Under the pieces are notes generated by a model. It worked only from the letters and a program-made list of their open reading frames with translations. It had not been told where the DNA came from and did not search any database. This document shows positions 7,744-15,552 of a stretch of DNA of 15,566 bases, piece by piece. Both the position numbers and the translations under genes were made by a program. Location of the stretch: positions 1 through 15,566 of the forward strand of contig JAPKDK010000036.1 in assembly GCA_028872645.1 (NCBI GenBank), read 5' to 3'. Position 1 is the first letter of the stretch, and each line of letters starts with the position of its first letter. Source of the DNA: Verrucomicrobiota bacterium (lineage in GTDB: Bacteria > Verrucomicrobiota > Verrucomicrobiia > Limisphaerales > UBA1100).

Positions 7744-10700
7744 ATGAGCGAGAACAACCGATTCAATGTGGAACTGCCCGAGAAACTTCGGGGTAAGTTT
7801 AAATCCCTCGAGCGTAAACTGTGGTTTGTCGACACCCTCATCGCCGTGTGCGGCATCGCCTGCGGACTTGTTGTCGCCTATCTGCTGCTGTTCATGTCAG
7901 ATAGGTTCTGGAACACCTCCGCCGAGTTACGTTTCACCTTCACTCTCGCGGGCGGAGCTGTTGCCCTTCACTTCGCGTGGTTTTGGTCTAAGCACTGGAT
8001 TGTGAACCGCCGCGACAACCGCGTGCTCGCCGCCATTGTCCAACGCAAGCATCGCCGCATGGGCGATCGCCTCATGAGCGCGGTTGAACTCACCAGCATC
8101 GATCAGCGTCGCGAAGATGTTTCTGAAGAACTCTGCCGTGCGGCTATTGAGCAAATCGATCGCGAGTCGGAAAAAATCTCCTTCAACAAAGCCGTGTCCA
8201 CCCGCAAGTCGCGCATTGCCTTCGTGCTTGCTGTATTGATGTTGGGCGTTCTCAGTCTCCCTTTGCGCTATACCCATGACGCCAGCCAAAACGCCCTTCA
8301 ACGCGCCGTGCCCGGCGGAGGTGCAGAACGGTACACTTTCGTGCAAAACGGAGACCTGCAGGTTAACGGACGCGATTCCGAGAATGGAACGGAAGGAACA
8401 TTTTACGTGCCGCGCGGAGAGCCGCTTCAGCTCACTTCTGAATTTAATTTCGCCGATAAAAAAGACGGCACTCCCTTTTGGGAAACCCTCGGCGGTTGGT
8501 GGCAGGAAACCCATAACGCAGTCGAGCGAGTGGATAACTATTTGGGTGACAACAAAATCGGAACCGATTTTGCCAATGCTTTTTCAGGCGTCCTGCCTAA
8601 TCCGGCCGAGGCTGTGTTAATTCATGGAAAGAACACCCAACAGGCAACAATGCAGGACGGTCAGGTTGTATATCAGCTGACCGCCGGCACCAAGCCGATG
8701 GTGCTCGCCCTGCGAGTTGGCGATGTGCGTCGGCGCGCCCGCATCGAGCCGGTGACTCGTCCCGCTCTTAAATCGATCCACGTTTCCCTGAGCTATCCGG
8801 ATTACCTACACTATCCCAAGGCGGAATCAATGGAAGTTCGCGGTGGCGTGTTCTCTTTCCTCGAAGGCAGCACCGCAGTGTTCAGCGCCAATGCTTCGCG
8901 TGATTTGATTAGTGCCAACGTCAAAACCACTCATGCTGTAACCGATGAAATCACCGAGCAAGCCGGTCTGATTCAAAAAGCCAACCTCTCCACCTCCAGC
9001 CTTATGCTCGATGATATTAGCGCGTTTGAGATGAGCTGGGTTGATCAATATCAAATCGCGGGCGCGACCACTTGGAAGCTTGGGTTTGATCCCATCAAGG
9101 ATCAGCCGCCGCGTGCCGATTCGCCGGATCAAGCCCCTGTGGTGGCCATCCTCCGATCTGAAAGCCTCAGCATTCCCGCTCTCGGCGAAGACGATTACGG
9201 CATGGAAGAACTCAAGATTTATTGGGAATGCTTTAAGCGCAGTGCTGCCGAGAATGGCGAGACACCCAAGCCGCTCATGACAGGCGAGGTCAAACTCGTT
9301 GAGAAAGCTTCTCCGCGAACGCATTCGCTCACTCAAACCTGGCACTTTGATCCAAGCGATAAGGCACTCAATATTCCGGATGACACGGTCGTCAATGTTT
9401 ACGTCGTCGCCAAGGATTATTACCGGACCGATCGCTATGTGCGTTCGCTGCCGGTGAAAATTTACATTCTCACCCCCGAGGAACACGCGCAGCTTGTGCA
9501 GGAAAATTTTGACAGCAAAATGGCTGAGCTCGATGACCTTGTGCGACGTCAGGAAAACCTCCTCGAAGGCACCAAGCAACTGCAGGAAATGAGCCCTGAA
9601 GATCAGGCCAAAAAATCCACCGAAAAAGAACTTGCCCGTCAGGAGCAGGAGCAGAAAGACATCGCAGAAAAGCTAAAGGAATTAGCCGGGGAAATTGGTG
9701 AGCTCGGCAAAGAAGCCAGCAAGAACAAAGAAATCGATCCCAAAACGATCGCCGAGATGGCGAAATCAATGCAGGAGATGAAAGACCTTGCAAAGGGAGA
9801 GATGTCTGAGGCTGAACAATCACTCAGTGAGGCTCAGCAGCAACCGCAACAACCTTCCCAGCCTTCAAAGCCAAAAGACAAAAAAGATAAGATTGATGAA
9901 GCCGCGAAAAAAGAAAAAGAGGCTCTTGATAAACTGAAGGAAATGCAAAAAGAAGCCGCCGAAACAACACAGGATATGTACGAGAACACACTCGTCCTGC
10001 GCCTCCGCAAGCTTGGTGAATACGAAGAGAAATTGGGCAAAGATCTGGGCACCAAATTGGGAAACGAGGCAGGAGGCAGTTTCGATGAGCTCCCCGAGCA
10101 TTTGCAGACATTCCTAAATAATCGCGCTGATGACCAACATCGGAACGCCACCAAGGCCAATGTTTTGCAGGGTGAAATCAAGCGGTTCGCAGACAGCACT
10201 CTTAAAGAGAATTTTGGAGAGGTCGCTAAGGAAATGGACACCACTCGGCCACCCGAGAAGCTCGACCTGAACGCTGAGAAACTTCGATTGAACCAGTCTC
10301 TCACCGCACGAATGGGCGCCAAGAAATTAGGTGATGACTTCAAGCGTTGGGCCGAGAAGCTTGATCCGCCCAAGGATGGCGGCGGCGGTGAAGGCGAAGG
10401 CGGCAAGAGCGATGATCCCAACGAAGAAATGCTCAAACGCATGAAAGAACTCCTGCGTCTGCGCCAGGCCGAAATGGATTTGCGCGAACAAACTGGCGAA
10501 CTTGAAAACGATCGCGAAGAACGCGCCGCCAAACAATTTGAAGAAGGCGCACGCAATCTCGCGTTCCGGCAGTTTGGGTTATTGCGTGATCTTCAACTCG
10601 AAATGGATGCCCGCACGAACCTCGGTAAAGGTGAGTTTCTGGACATGGCCCGCGAAGACATGGGTAAAGCCGGCGATGAATTGGATAAACCCGAGACCGG

Positions 10701-11079
10701 CAAAAAAGCTACAAATGCCGAAACCGACGCTATCAACAAACTTGAGCAGGAAATCGCCGCGCTGATGAAAAAAAGCGAGAGCAGCGCAGCTCAAGGCGAG
10801 CTGTCACCTGAGCAAATGGAAATGATGATGATGATGATGCAAATGATGGGCATGAAACCCGGCCAAAAACCCGGTCCCGGACAAGGTGATTCTCCCGGCA
10901 TGAGCACCGCCGGCGGCAACACTAACAAACCCAATCAAGCTACTCCCGGCAATCTGAATGGGGGCAACGGTCCGGATCGTACCATCCGCAAAGTGGCGGG
11001 ACGCGCGGACACCATGCCTAAGGAATTTCAAGGTGCACTCCAAGGATTCTTCCGCGGAGTTGAAAAACTCAACAAATGA
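7744..11079 (+). CDS. DUF4175-like large membrane protein with coiled coils and Met-rich tail
   Basis: This 1,111-residue protein starts with membrane segments at about 28-50 and 62-80 and a third at about 159-177, separated by a helical, charged stretch. A long extracytoplasmic part follows with beta-rich, Ig-like domains, including LSYPDYLHYP (349-358) and the signature GEDDYGMEELKIYWE (481-495). Both recall DUF4175-type proteins of PVC bacteria. From about 580 to 770 it is strongly coiled-coil (K/E/Q-rich) with a Q/P/K low-complexity break near 699-715. Further helices follow, with a Gly/Glu-rich linker around 879-887 and another coiled coil to about 1020. The C-terminus has a methionine cluster (1025-1037), then a P/G/N-rich linker and a short amphipathic end. 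The start has only a weak GGGA 7 nt upstream. Its TGA overlaps the next ATG (ATGA). A scaffold or tether role in the envelope is inference. Confidence 0.8.
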   Translation: MSENNRFNVELPEKLRGKFKSLERKLWFVDTLIAVCGIACGLVVAYLLLFMSDRFWNTSAELRFTFTLAGGAVALHFAWFWSKHWIVNRRDNRVLAAIVQRKHRRMGDRLMSAVELTSIDQRREDVSEELCRAAIEQIDRESEKISFNKAVSTRKSRIAFVLAVLMLGVLSLPLRYTHDASQNALQRAVPGGGAERYTFVQNGDLQVNGRDSENGTEGTFYVPRGEPLQLTSEFNFADKKDGTPFWETLGGWWQETHNAVERVDNYLGDNKIGTDFANAFSGVLPNPAEAVLIHGKNTQQATMQDGQVVYQLTAGTKPMVLALRVGDVRRRARIEPVTRPALKSIHVSLSYPDYLHYPKAESMEVRGGVFSFLEGSTAVFSANASRDLISANVKTTHAVTDEITEQAGLIQKANLSTSSLMLDDISAFEMSWVDQYQIAGATTWKLGFDPIKDQPPRADSPDQAPVVAILRSESLSIPALGEDDYGMEELKIYWECFKRSAAENGETPKPLMTGEVKLVEKASPRTHSLTQTWHFDPSDKALNIPDDTVVNVYVVAKDYYRTDRYVRSLPVKIYILTPEEHAQLVQENFDSKMAELDDLVRRQENLLEGTKQLQEMSPEDQAKKSTEKELARQEQEQKDIAEKLKELAGEIGELGKEASKNKEIDPKTIAEMAKSMQEMKDLAKGEMSEAEQSLSEAQQQPQQPSQPSKPKDKKDKIDEAAKKEKEALDKLKEMQKEAAETTQDMYENTLVLRLRKLGEYEEKLGKDLGTKLGNEAGGSFDELPEHLQTFLNNRADDQHRNATKANVLQGEIKRFADSTLKENFGEVAKEMDTTRPPEKLDLNAEKLRLNQSLTARMGAKKLGDDFKRWAEKLDPPKDGGGGEGEGGKSDDPNEEMLKRMKELLRLRQAEMDLREQTGELENDREERAAKQFEEGARNLAFRQFGLLRDLQLEMDARTNLGKGEFLDMAREDMGKAGDELDKPETGKKATNAETDAINKLEQEIAALMKKSESSAAQGELSPEQMEMMMMMMQMMGMKPGQKPGPGQGDSPGMSTAGGNTNKPNQATPGNLNGGNGPDRTIRKVAGRADTMPKEFQGALQGFFRGVEKLNK
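10822..10839 (+). repeat. (ATG)x6 trinucleotide tract encoding a Met run
   Basis: Six perfect ATG units encode M1027-M1032 of the DUF4175-like protein, flanked by M-E before and Q-M-M-G-M after. Copy-number change would keep the frame and only alter the length of the Met run. Confidence 0.85.
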
Positions 11080-12095
11080 ACATGATTAAGCGTATCCTAA
11101 TCCTTGCCGCTACGGTGTCATTGCTTGCGCCGGGCGTGCACGCGCAAAAATTGTTTGAAGGTCCCACGCGATACATCCCCGTGGAAGTGGATCGCATGTA
11201 CGTCAACGGCCTCAAATATCTCGCAAGTATTCAGCAGGACGATGGGTCATTCAAAGCCACCGGCACCAGTGACCATTATGGCTCTCAGCCGGGCGTGGTC
11301 GGTCTTGCCGTAGTGGCGATGCTTGCACATGGGGATGATCCTAATCGCGGCCCATACGCTTTGGCTATTAAGCGCGGACTCAATTTAGTTCTTAAAAACC
11401 AAAATAGCCGCACCGGTTATATCGGCAGCTCCATGTACAACCACGGTTTTGCTGCATTAGCACTGGCCGAAGCGTACGGTCAAGTGCACGACTCGCGTCT
11501 GGGGCCCGCTTTGCAAAAGGCCACGGAACTCATTCTTAATGCCCAAAAACGTTCGCGTGCCGGAGCTTGGCGGTATTCACCTGAAAGTACCGATGGGGAC
11601 ACGACCGTGAGCGGTGCCAACCTCGTTGCGCTCTTTGCCGCTCGCAATGCCGGCGTGGGTGTGCCGCAGGAATCGATTGACAAGGCACTGCAGTTTTATG
11701 TGAAATGCCGATCCTCCGATGGCGGTTTTGGCTACACCAGCGCGGGCGGCTCCAACAATCCGCGGACCGCCATTGGCGCGTTAATGTTCGCGCTTGCCAA
11801 GAAAAAGGAAGGGGACGTCTTTAAAGGCGCGATGAATTATCTAGTGTCCAATCAGGCCAGCGCGGGGTACGACCATTATTATCACTACTTTCTGTACTAC
11901 GCCGCCCAAACATATTTTCACGCCTCACCCAAACTTTGGGACGAATGGAATACTCAAAACATTGCACAGCTTAAAACCCGGCAGGCAAAGAATGGTTCGT
12001 GGCCGGGCAATAATTTTGGCCCCACTTTTTCCACGACCGCCTCGTTGTTAAGCCTTGCTCTAAATTACCGTTACCTTCCCATTTATGAACGATAA
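11076..12095 (+). CDS. Secreted prenyltransferase/squalene-oxidase-repeat (alpha/alpha-toroid) protein
   Basis: This 339-residue protein has a signal peptide (MNMIKRILILAATVSLLAPG, then VHA before Q24) and a repeated helical-hairpin pattern with QW-like turns: QQDDGSF (53-59), QKRSRAGAWRY (157-167), DGGFGY (215-220) and QAKNGSWPG (303-311). The central DGDTTVSGANLVAL (173-186) and the ending ALNYRYLPIYER match a secreted toroid family common in Planctomycetota and Verrucomicrobiota. The fold is that of terpene cyclases, prenyltransferase beta subunits and the A2M/complement thioester domain. The DxDD acid of squalene-hopene cyclase is not intact, there is no CGEQ-type thioester motif and the length is about half that of a cyclase, so terpene cyclisation is unlikely. 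The start overlaps the previous stop (ATGA); an ATG two codons later at 11082 is also possible. The stop lies 11 nt inside the next gene. Confidence 0.85.
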   Translation: MNMIKRILILAATVSLLAPGVHAQKLFEGPTRYIPVEVDRMYVNGLKYLASIQQDDGSFKATGTSDHYGSQPGVVGLAVVAMLAHGDDPNRGPYALAIKRGLNLVLKNQNSRTGYIGSSMYNHGFAALALAEAYGQVHDSRLGPALQKATELILNAQKRSRAGAWRYSPESTDGDTTVSGANLVALFAARNAGVGVPQESIDKALQFYVKCRSSDGGFGYTSAGGSNNPRTAIGALMFALAKKKEGDVFKGAMNYLVSNQASAGYDHYYHYFLYYAAQTYFHASPKLWDEWNTQNIAQLKTRQAKNGSWPGNNFGPTFSTTASLLSLALNYRYLPIYER

Positions 12096-13674
12096 GTTTC
12101 GCCAATGCACCCTCGTGTTGCTGTTGGGGGCGTTAGCCTCTGCGGCAGCTCAACCCAAAGCTGCTGTTGGAGACGAGAAGCCCGCCCGCGATCTTGCGCC
12201 GGCCCGTACCAGCGCACCTCCGACGGTAATGCCCATAGTCCGCGTTGAACGCGTTGAGAAGTTAAGCCTACTCAACGGCGACACGATGAGCGGCAAATTT
12301 TTAGGCATGGAAAATGGGTTCGTGCGGTGGCAACACCCTTCAGCTAAAGGAGTGATTCCATTCAAGGCTGGTGATGTGGGCGGCCTGACGATCGGCCGAA
12401 AATCCAGACCCAATGAGGCGCGGTTGCATAACAATGCAGTGGATCTCATTAATGGAGATCGGTTTTTGGGTGACTTAGTGGAACTCACTCCCGAGGTATT
12501 GGTGTTGGATACTTGGTACGCCGGCCGGTTGAATTTCCCGCGTTCGTCTGTGGCTCAGTTGAATCCGGTGCTGATGAGCTCGCGAGTAGTATTCGAAAGT
12601 CGCGAAGGCGATGCCACGGGATGGTTGTACGGTAACTACAATCAGGGTATTCAGCCCAAACCCAAACTCTTGGGGGCGAATGGTGCTGAGCTCCAGAAAG
12701 CCCAACAAGTGGCTCGTAATATCCTCGCGCAGAAAATTGTCGTGCAAAATAGGGGGAATGGGCCCGCCAAGCCGCAGCAGAAAAATCTATTTTGGAAATT
12801 TGATGGTGCCGGTTTTACCAGTAGCTCTAGTGGCGCAGTGATCGCCCGGTCTGATGTTGCTTATCCGGATAAGTTCGAGCTCGCCTTCGACCTCCAGTGG
12901 GCTGGCGGCACCAGTTGTTATTTCAATACCGCATTGCTGGCCTCGGACATCAAAAGTAGTTCTTCGGGCGACCATTACCGATTGCAGGTGAGCTCGGGTT
13001 ATTTTTATTTTTACCGGCGTACCAAGACCGGCAATCAGGTCCAAATGGGTCGGGCGCAACTACAGCAAAAGTTGGCCGGCAAAACAAAGGTGCGGATTGG
13101 GATGCTCGTCGATCGACTTGAACGGAAAATCACACTGTTGATCGACGGAAAGGTGATCGATACTTACCGTGACGGTAACAAAGATCCCGTGCCCTCCTCA
13201 GGCGGGTTGTTTTTTCAATCGAACAACACTTACCCCCTGCGCATTAGCAAAATCAGGGTGTCTCAGTGGAACGGCAAGCTGCCCGGTAACGAAGTGCAAG
13301 CAGACGGCACTGAGGATTTCATCTTCTTCAAAAACAAGGATCACATTAAAGGCAAAGTCAAATCGATCAAAGATGGCAAGGTGACTGTCGATAGCACCTC
13401 GTTTGGTGAAGTGCCCGTGCCGTTGTCCAAGGTGGCCCGTATGCAGTTGTCTAACACCAAGAAAGAAGTGGAACCCAAAGCCGGGGAAACACAGGCGACC
13501 CTGGTGCACGGGGGAAGGGTTTCTGGTCGATTTGAAAAATGGACCACCGACAAGGTTCGATTGATGCATCCTTTTATTGGTGCGGTGGAATTCCATCCCG
13601 CAGTATTTGAATCGCTCGAAATGAATCGCGATCAACCACGACCACAAAAACACCAGGGGTTCTTTTCAAAATGA
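12085..13674 (+). CDS. Secreted beta-repeat/jelly-roll protein, paralog A
   Basis: I do not recognise a named family. The 529-residue product has a probable signal peptide (hydrophobic core about 9-20, cleavage near A22) and a P/A-rich linker. Two copies of a ~42-residue beta-repeat follow (61-103 with LLNGD at 62-66, and 119-160 with LINGD). About 165-400 is a beta-sandwich-like domain resembling LamG/DUF1080 jelly rolls (FELAFDLQW at 264-272, AGKTKVRIGM at 331-340, LRISKIRVSQWNGKLP at 385-400). Two more copies of the repeat close the protein (413-455 and 472-513). Architecture and many residues are shared with the next gene, its tandem paralog. It is translationally coupled on both sides: an 11-nt overlap upstream and ATGA downstream. 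No Shine-Dalgarno is evident. Export to periplasm or surface is likely; carbohydrate or protein binding is only an inference from the jelly-roll-like core. Confidence 0.85.
   Translation: MNDKFRQCTLVLLLGALASAAAQPKAAVGDEKPARDLAPARTSAPPTVMPIVRVERVEKLSLLNGDTMSGKFLGMENGFVRWQHPSAKGVIPFKAGDVGGLTIGRKSRPNEARLHNNAVDLINGDRFLGDLVELTPEVLVLDTWYAGRLNFPRSSVAQLNPVLMSSRVVFESREGDATGWLYGNYNQGIQPKPKLLGANGAELQKAQQVARNILAQKIVVQNRGNGPAKPQQKNLFWKFDGAGFTSSSSGAVIARSDVAYPDKFELAFDLQWAGGTSCYFNTALLASDIKSSSSGDHYRLQVSSGYFYFYRRTKTGNQVQMGRAQLQQKLAGKTKVRIGMLVDRLERKITLLIDGKVIDTYRDGNKDPVPSSGGLFFQSNNTYPLRISKIRVSQWNGKLPGNEVQADGTEDFIFFKNKDHIKGKVKSIKDGKVTVDSTSFGEVPVPLSKVARMQLSNTKKEVEPKAGETQATLVHGGRVSGRFEKWTTDKVRLMHPFIGAVEFHPAVFESLEMNRDQPRPQKHQGFFSK
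12265..12564 (+). repeat. LNGD beta-repeats 1 and 2 of paralog A (protein-level)
   Basis: Two copies, codons 61-103 and 119-160. The shared pattern is a hydrophobic pair, N-G-D, three residues, G, a variable strand, then an aromatic/hydrophobic strand, a turn, and F/P-x-x-x-V-x-x-L. WQHPSAK in copy 1 and DTWYAGRLNFPRSSV in copy 2 are the most conserved with the paralog. Confidence 0.7.
13321..13623 (+). repeat. LNGD beta-repeats 3 and 4 of paralog A (protein-level)
   Basis: Two copies, codons 413-455 (KNKDHIKGKV to VPLSKVARMQL) and 472-513 (VHGGRVSGRF to FHPAVFESLEM). The N-G-D core has drifted to N-K-D and H-G-G, but the following G, the central strand and the closing P-x-x-x-V/F pattern remain. 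Confidence 0.6.
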
Positions 13675-15203
13675 AGAAGCATTTACTTATTTTTACCGCA
13701 GTGCTGGCGTTCCTTACAGGGCCGGTCTTGGCTGAAATTGTGATCAAACCTGTCCGCACCGGCTCCAGCAACACTAATCGGCCCGGCATCATCGTGCCTG
13801 GTCCGGCAGATTCTGGTTTTCGTGGCACCCGCCAAAAACCTCAGGTGCTTGAGCTCCTCAATGGCGATCGCTTACAGGGCACCTTCGTGGATTTCCATTT
13901 GGACACCGGTGCCACATGGCGCCACCCCGCCTCAAAAGACGATTTCAAGTTCGCTGGCGACAGTATCTCGACCATCCATCTGAATCCTCGCAGTGCACTA
14001 AATCTGCCGGAGGGCCAAGACTGCACTGTGAAATTCCGCACAGGAGGTGAGTTGTTAGGGCAACTGGTTGAGATCAATAAAACCCACGTAATCTTAAGCG
14101 CGTGGTATAGCAGCAACAGTTTGCGCATCCCGCGCGAAAAAGTGCTTTCCATTCATCCCGGCGCGGGCCGTGGTGGTGCGATTTTTGACGGACCCACAGG
14201 CCTTGACGGTTGGATCCAGGCAGGCAACAACGGCCGTGTGCAAAACGTGCCGTTCAATGGTCGCATCATACGAGGCGGTTTAGTTCCTGCGCCTGCGCGA
14301 GCTGGCTTCGGCCGCCCTGGGGCAGTTGGAAGCGGATGGCAGTACTCCAATAACTCATTTGTGTCGCATGCCTCCGGGTCGCAGATTGGTCGCCAGATAG
14401 ACAATCTCCCCGACTCTGTGAATGTGGAATTCGATCTTTCATGGGTGAGCACTCCCAGTCTTGTTGTGTATCTATTCTCCGATTTGCTTCAACAACATAA
14501 GGGTAACGCATATATCATTCAGATCAACAACTCAGCAAGTTGTATGCTCATGAAAGACCGATCCGGGAACCAAATCAGTTTGGGCACACAAAGCATGAGC
14601 ACCCAATTGAAAGGCAAAACAAAAGCTCATTTCGCCATCTCAGCCAACCGCAAAACCCGATCCATCATGCTGACCATGAATGGTAAAATGATAAAAAAAT
14701 GGTTAGACACCACCGGCTTGCTAGGCAAAGGCAAGGGCATCATGTTTGTCAGCCAAACCACCGGTATGATGCGCATTAGCAAAATGCGCGTCACCCATTG
14801 GGACGGTCAGGTGCCCAAAGCGGGCGGCGTACCAGTTTCCGGCGATGGCACCAAGGACGTGATCGGCACTTCTACCGGTAATATAACCGGCGTGTTGCAC
14901 GGGCTGCGGGGAGGCAAGGTGAAATTCGATGCGACCGCCAGTGTCGGCTCGATTCTGGACGTGCCTCTTGAAAAAGTTGGCTTTATGAGCTTCGCCGGTG
15001 CCAAGCCCGAAAAGAGAAAATTGGAAATTGGTGATGTACGCGCCACTTTTTCCGGTGGCGGCGAATTCATTTTCCGGTTGGATCACTGGACTGCCGATCG
15101 TGTCAACGGAATGAACCCATCCATTGGTCGCGTTGATTTTGATCCTGCGGTGTTTTCTTCGCTGGAGTTGAACCTTAATAAAAAGCGCGGCGAAGGGAAT
15201 TAG
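13671..15203 (+). CDS. Secreted beta-repeat/jelly-roll protein, paralog B
   Basis: This 510-residue paralog of the preceding gene is also of unrecognised family. Its signal peptide is clear (MKKHLLIFTAVLAFLTGPVL, then A before E22). LLNGD again falls at residues 62-66, exactly as in paralog A. Repeats occupy 61-104, 120-162, 398-441 and 459-500, with a jelly-roll-like core between (VEFDLSWVSTPSLVVYLF at 252-269, KGKTKAHF at 314-321, MRISKMRVTHWDGQVP at 367-382). A Gly/Pro/Ala-rich loop at about 196-222 is specific to this copy. The last repeat has HWTADRV and IGRVDFDPAVFSSLEL, close to KWTTDKV and IGAVEFHPAVFESLEM in paralog A. The ATG at 13671 overlaps the upstream TGA (ATGA), so the two products are probably made together in similar amounts. 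It is the last gene of the operon. Confidence 0.85.
   Translation: MKKHLLIFTAVLAFLTGPVLAEIVIKPVRTGSSNTNRPGIIVPGPADSGFRGTRQKPQVLELLNGDRLQGTFVDFHLDTGATWRHPASKDDFKFAGDSISTIHLNPRSALNLPEGQDCTVKFRTGGELLGQLVEINKTHVILSAWYSSNSLRIPREKVLSIHPGAGRGGAIFDGPTGLDGWIQAGNNGRVQNVPFNGRIIRGGLVPAPARAGFGRPGAVGSGWQYSNNSFVSHASGSQIGRQIDNLPDSVNVEFDLSWVSTPSLVVYLFSDLLQQHKGNAYIIQINNSASCMLMKDRSGNQISLGTQSMSTQLKGKTKAHFAISANRKTRSIMLTMNGKMIKKWLDTTGLLGKGKGIMFVSQTTGMMRISKMRVTHWDGQVPKAGGVPVSGDGTKDVIGTSTGNITGVLHGLRGGKVKFDATASVGSILDVPLEKVGFMSFAGAKPEKRKLEIGDVRATFSGGGEFIFRLDHWTADRVNGMNPSIGRVDFDPAVFSSLELNLNKKRGEGN
13851..14156 (+). repeat. LNGD beta-repeats 1 and 2 of paralog B (protein-level)
   Basis: Codons 61-104 (LLNGDRLQG, later WRHPASKDDFKF) and 120-162 (RTGGELLGQLVEI, then AWYSSNSLRIPREKV). 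These align with copies 1 and 2 of paralog A without large gaps. Confidence 0.7.
14862..15170 (+). repeat. LNGD beta-repeats 3 and 4 of paralog B (protein-level)
   Basis: Codons 398-441 (STGNITGVLHGL to VPLEKVGFMSF) and 459-500 (SGGGEFIFRLDHW to FDPAVFSSLEL). The closing P-L-x-K-V and P-A-V-F-x-S-L-E patterns are shared with copies 3 and 4 of paralog A. Confidence 0.6.
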
Positions 15204-15218
15204 CATTCCGTGAACATC

Positions 15219-15234
15219 GCGGGGACAACTCCGC
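15219..15234 (+). terminator. Weak hairpin after the operon
   Basis: GCGGGG-ACAA-CTCCGC forms a six-base-pair stem with one G-T pair and a four-base loop, 16 nt after the stop of paralog B. No clear T-run follows, only TTGTTT about 12 nt further on. It could be a weak terminator or an mRNA-stabilising 3' hairpin. Confidence 0.3.
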
Positions 15235-15282
15235 ATAACTGCCGCTTGTTTCCAATGGTTGTATGGGTGTTTCATAGCCGCG

Positions 15283-15552
15283 ATGACCACTTTATCCACC
15301 AGCACAGTTGCCACCGCAACTCGTCGTCGCTCCGTCGCAAGACTCAGCAGCGATGAGTTTGATGTCCTGCAAAAACTCGGCGAAGACCGTGTTACCCTTA
15401 ACCTCGACATCACCCTCAAACCTGTCACCTGGATCGCGCTGCAAAAATACTCACTCAAGCACGAGTGTACACTTGCTGAGTCTCTGGAAAATGGCCTTGA
15501 GGAATCCGCCGAGGTGGCCGATTGCCTGCATCTCCACTTGGGTGGCGAATAG
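15283..15552 (+). CDS. Small hypothetical protein, possibly ribbon-helix-helix-like
   Basis: I recognise no family. The 89-residue frame from ATG 15283 has a basic, T/S/R-rich N-terminus (1-20) and ends in an acidic segment (LEESAEVADCLHLHLGGE). Between them, RVTLNLDITLKPVTWIALQKY reads as a beta-strand and then a helix, and TLAESLENGLEESAE reads as a second helix. That order fits an Arc/MetJ-type ribbon-helix-helix DNA-binding fold or a small antitoxin, but no diagnostic residue makes it certain. A TTG at 15259 would add eight residues. No Shine-Dalgarno is seen. It starts 79 nt after paralog B on the same strand, separated by a hairpin, so it may be its own unit. An opposite-strand frame covers the same region, which makes the coding call moderate only. 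Confidence 0.5.
   Translation: MTTLSTSTVATATRRRSVARLSSDEFDVLQKLGEDRVTLNLDITLKPVTWIALQKYSLKHECTLAESLENGLEESAEVADCLHLHLGGE

Noticed and set aside
8827..9579. 250-residue minus-strand open frame, with others at 9834-10556 and 7927-8514
   Set aside because: They lie entirely within the DUF4175-like gene. The 9834-10556 product is Ser/Arg/Phe-rich, as expected from the antisense of K/E-rich coiled coil.
11076..12095. Calling the toroid protein a squalene-hopene cyclase or other terpene cyclase
   Set aside because: It is about half the length of a cyclase, is exported, and has no intact DxDD acid motif.
12085..15203. Calling the paralogs DUF1080 sugar hydrolases
   Set aside because: The core resembles the jelly-roll shape only loosely, and I see no catalytic residues I could name.
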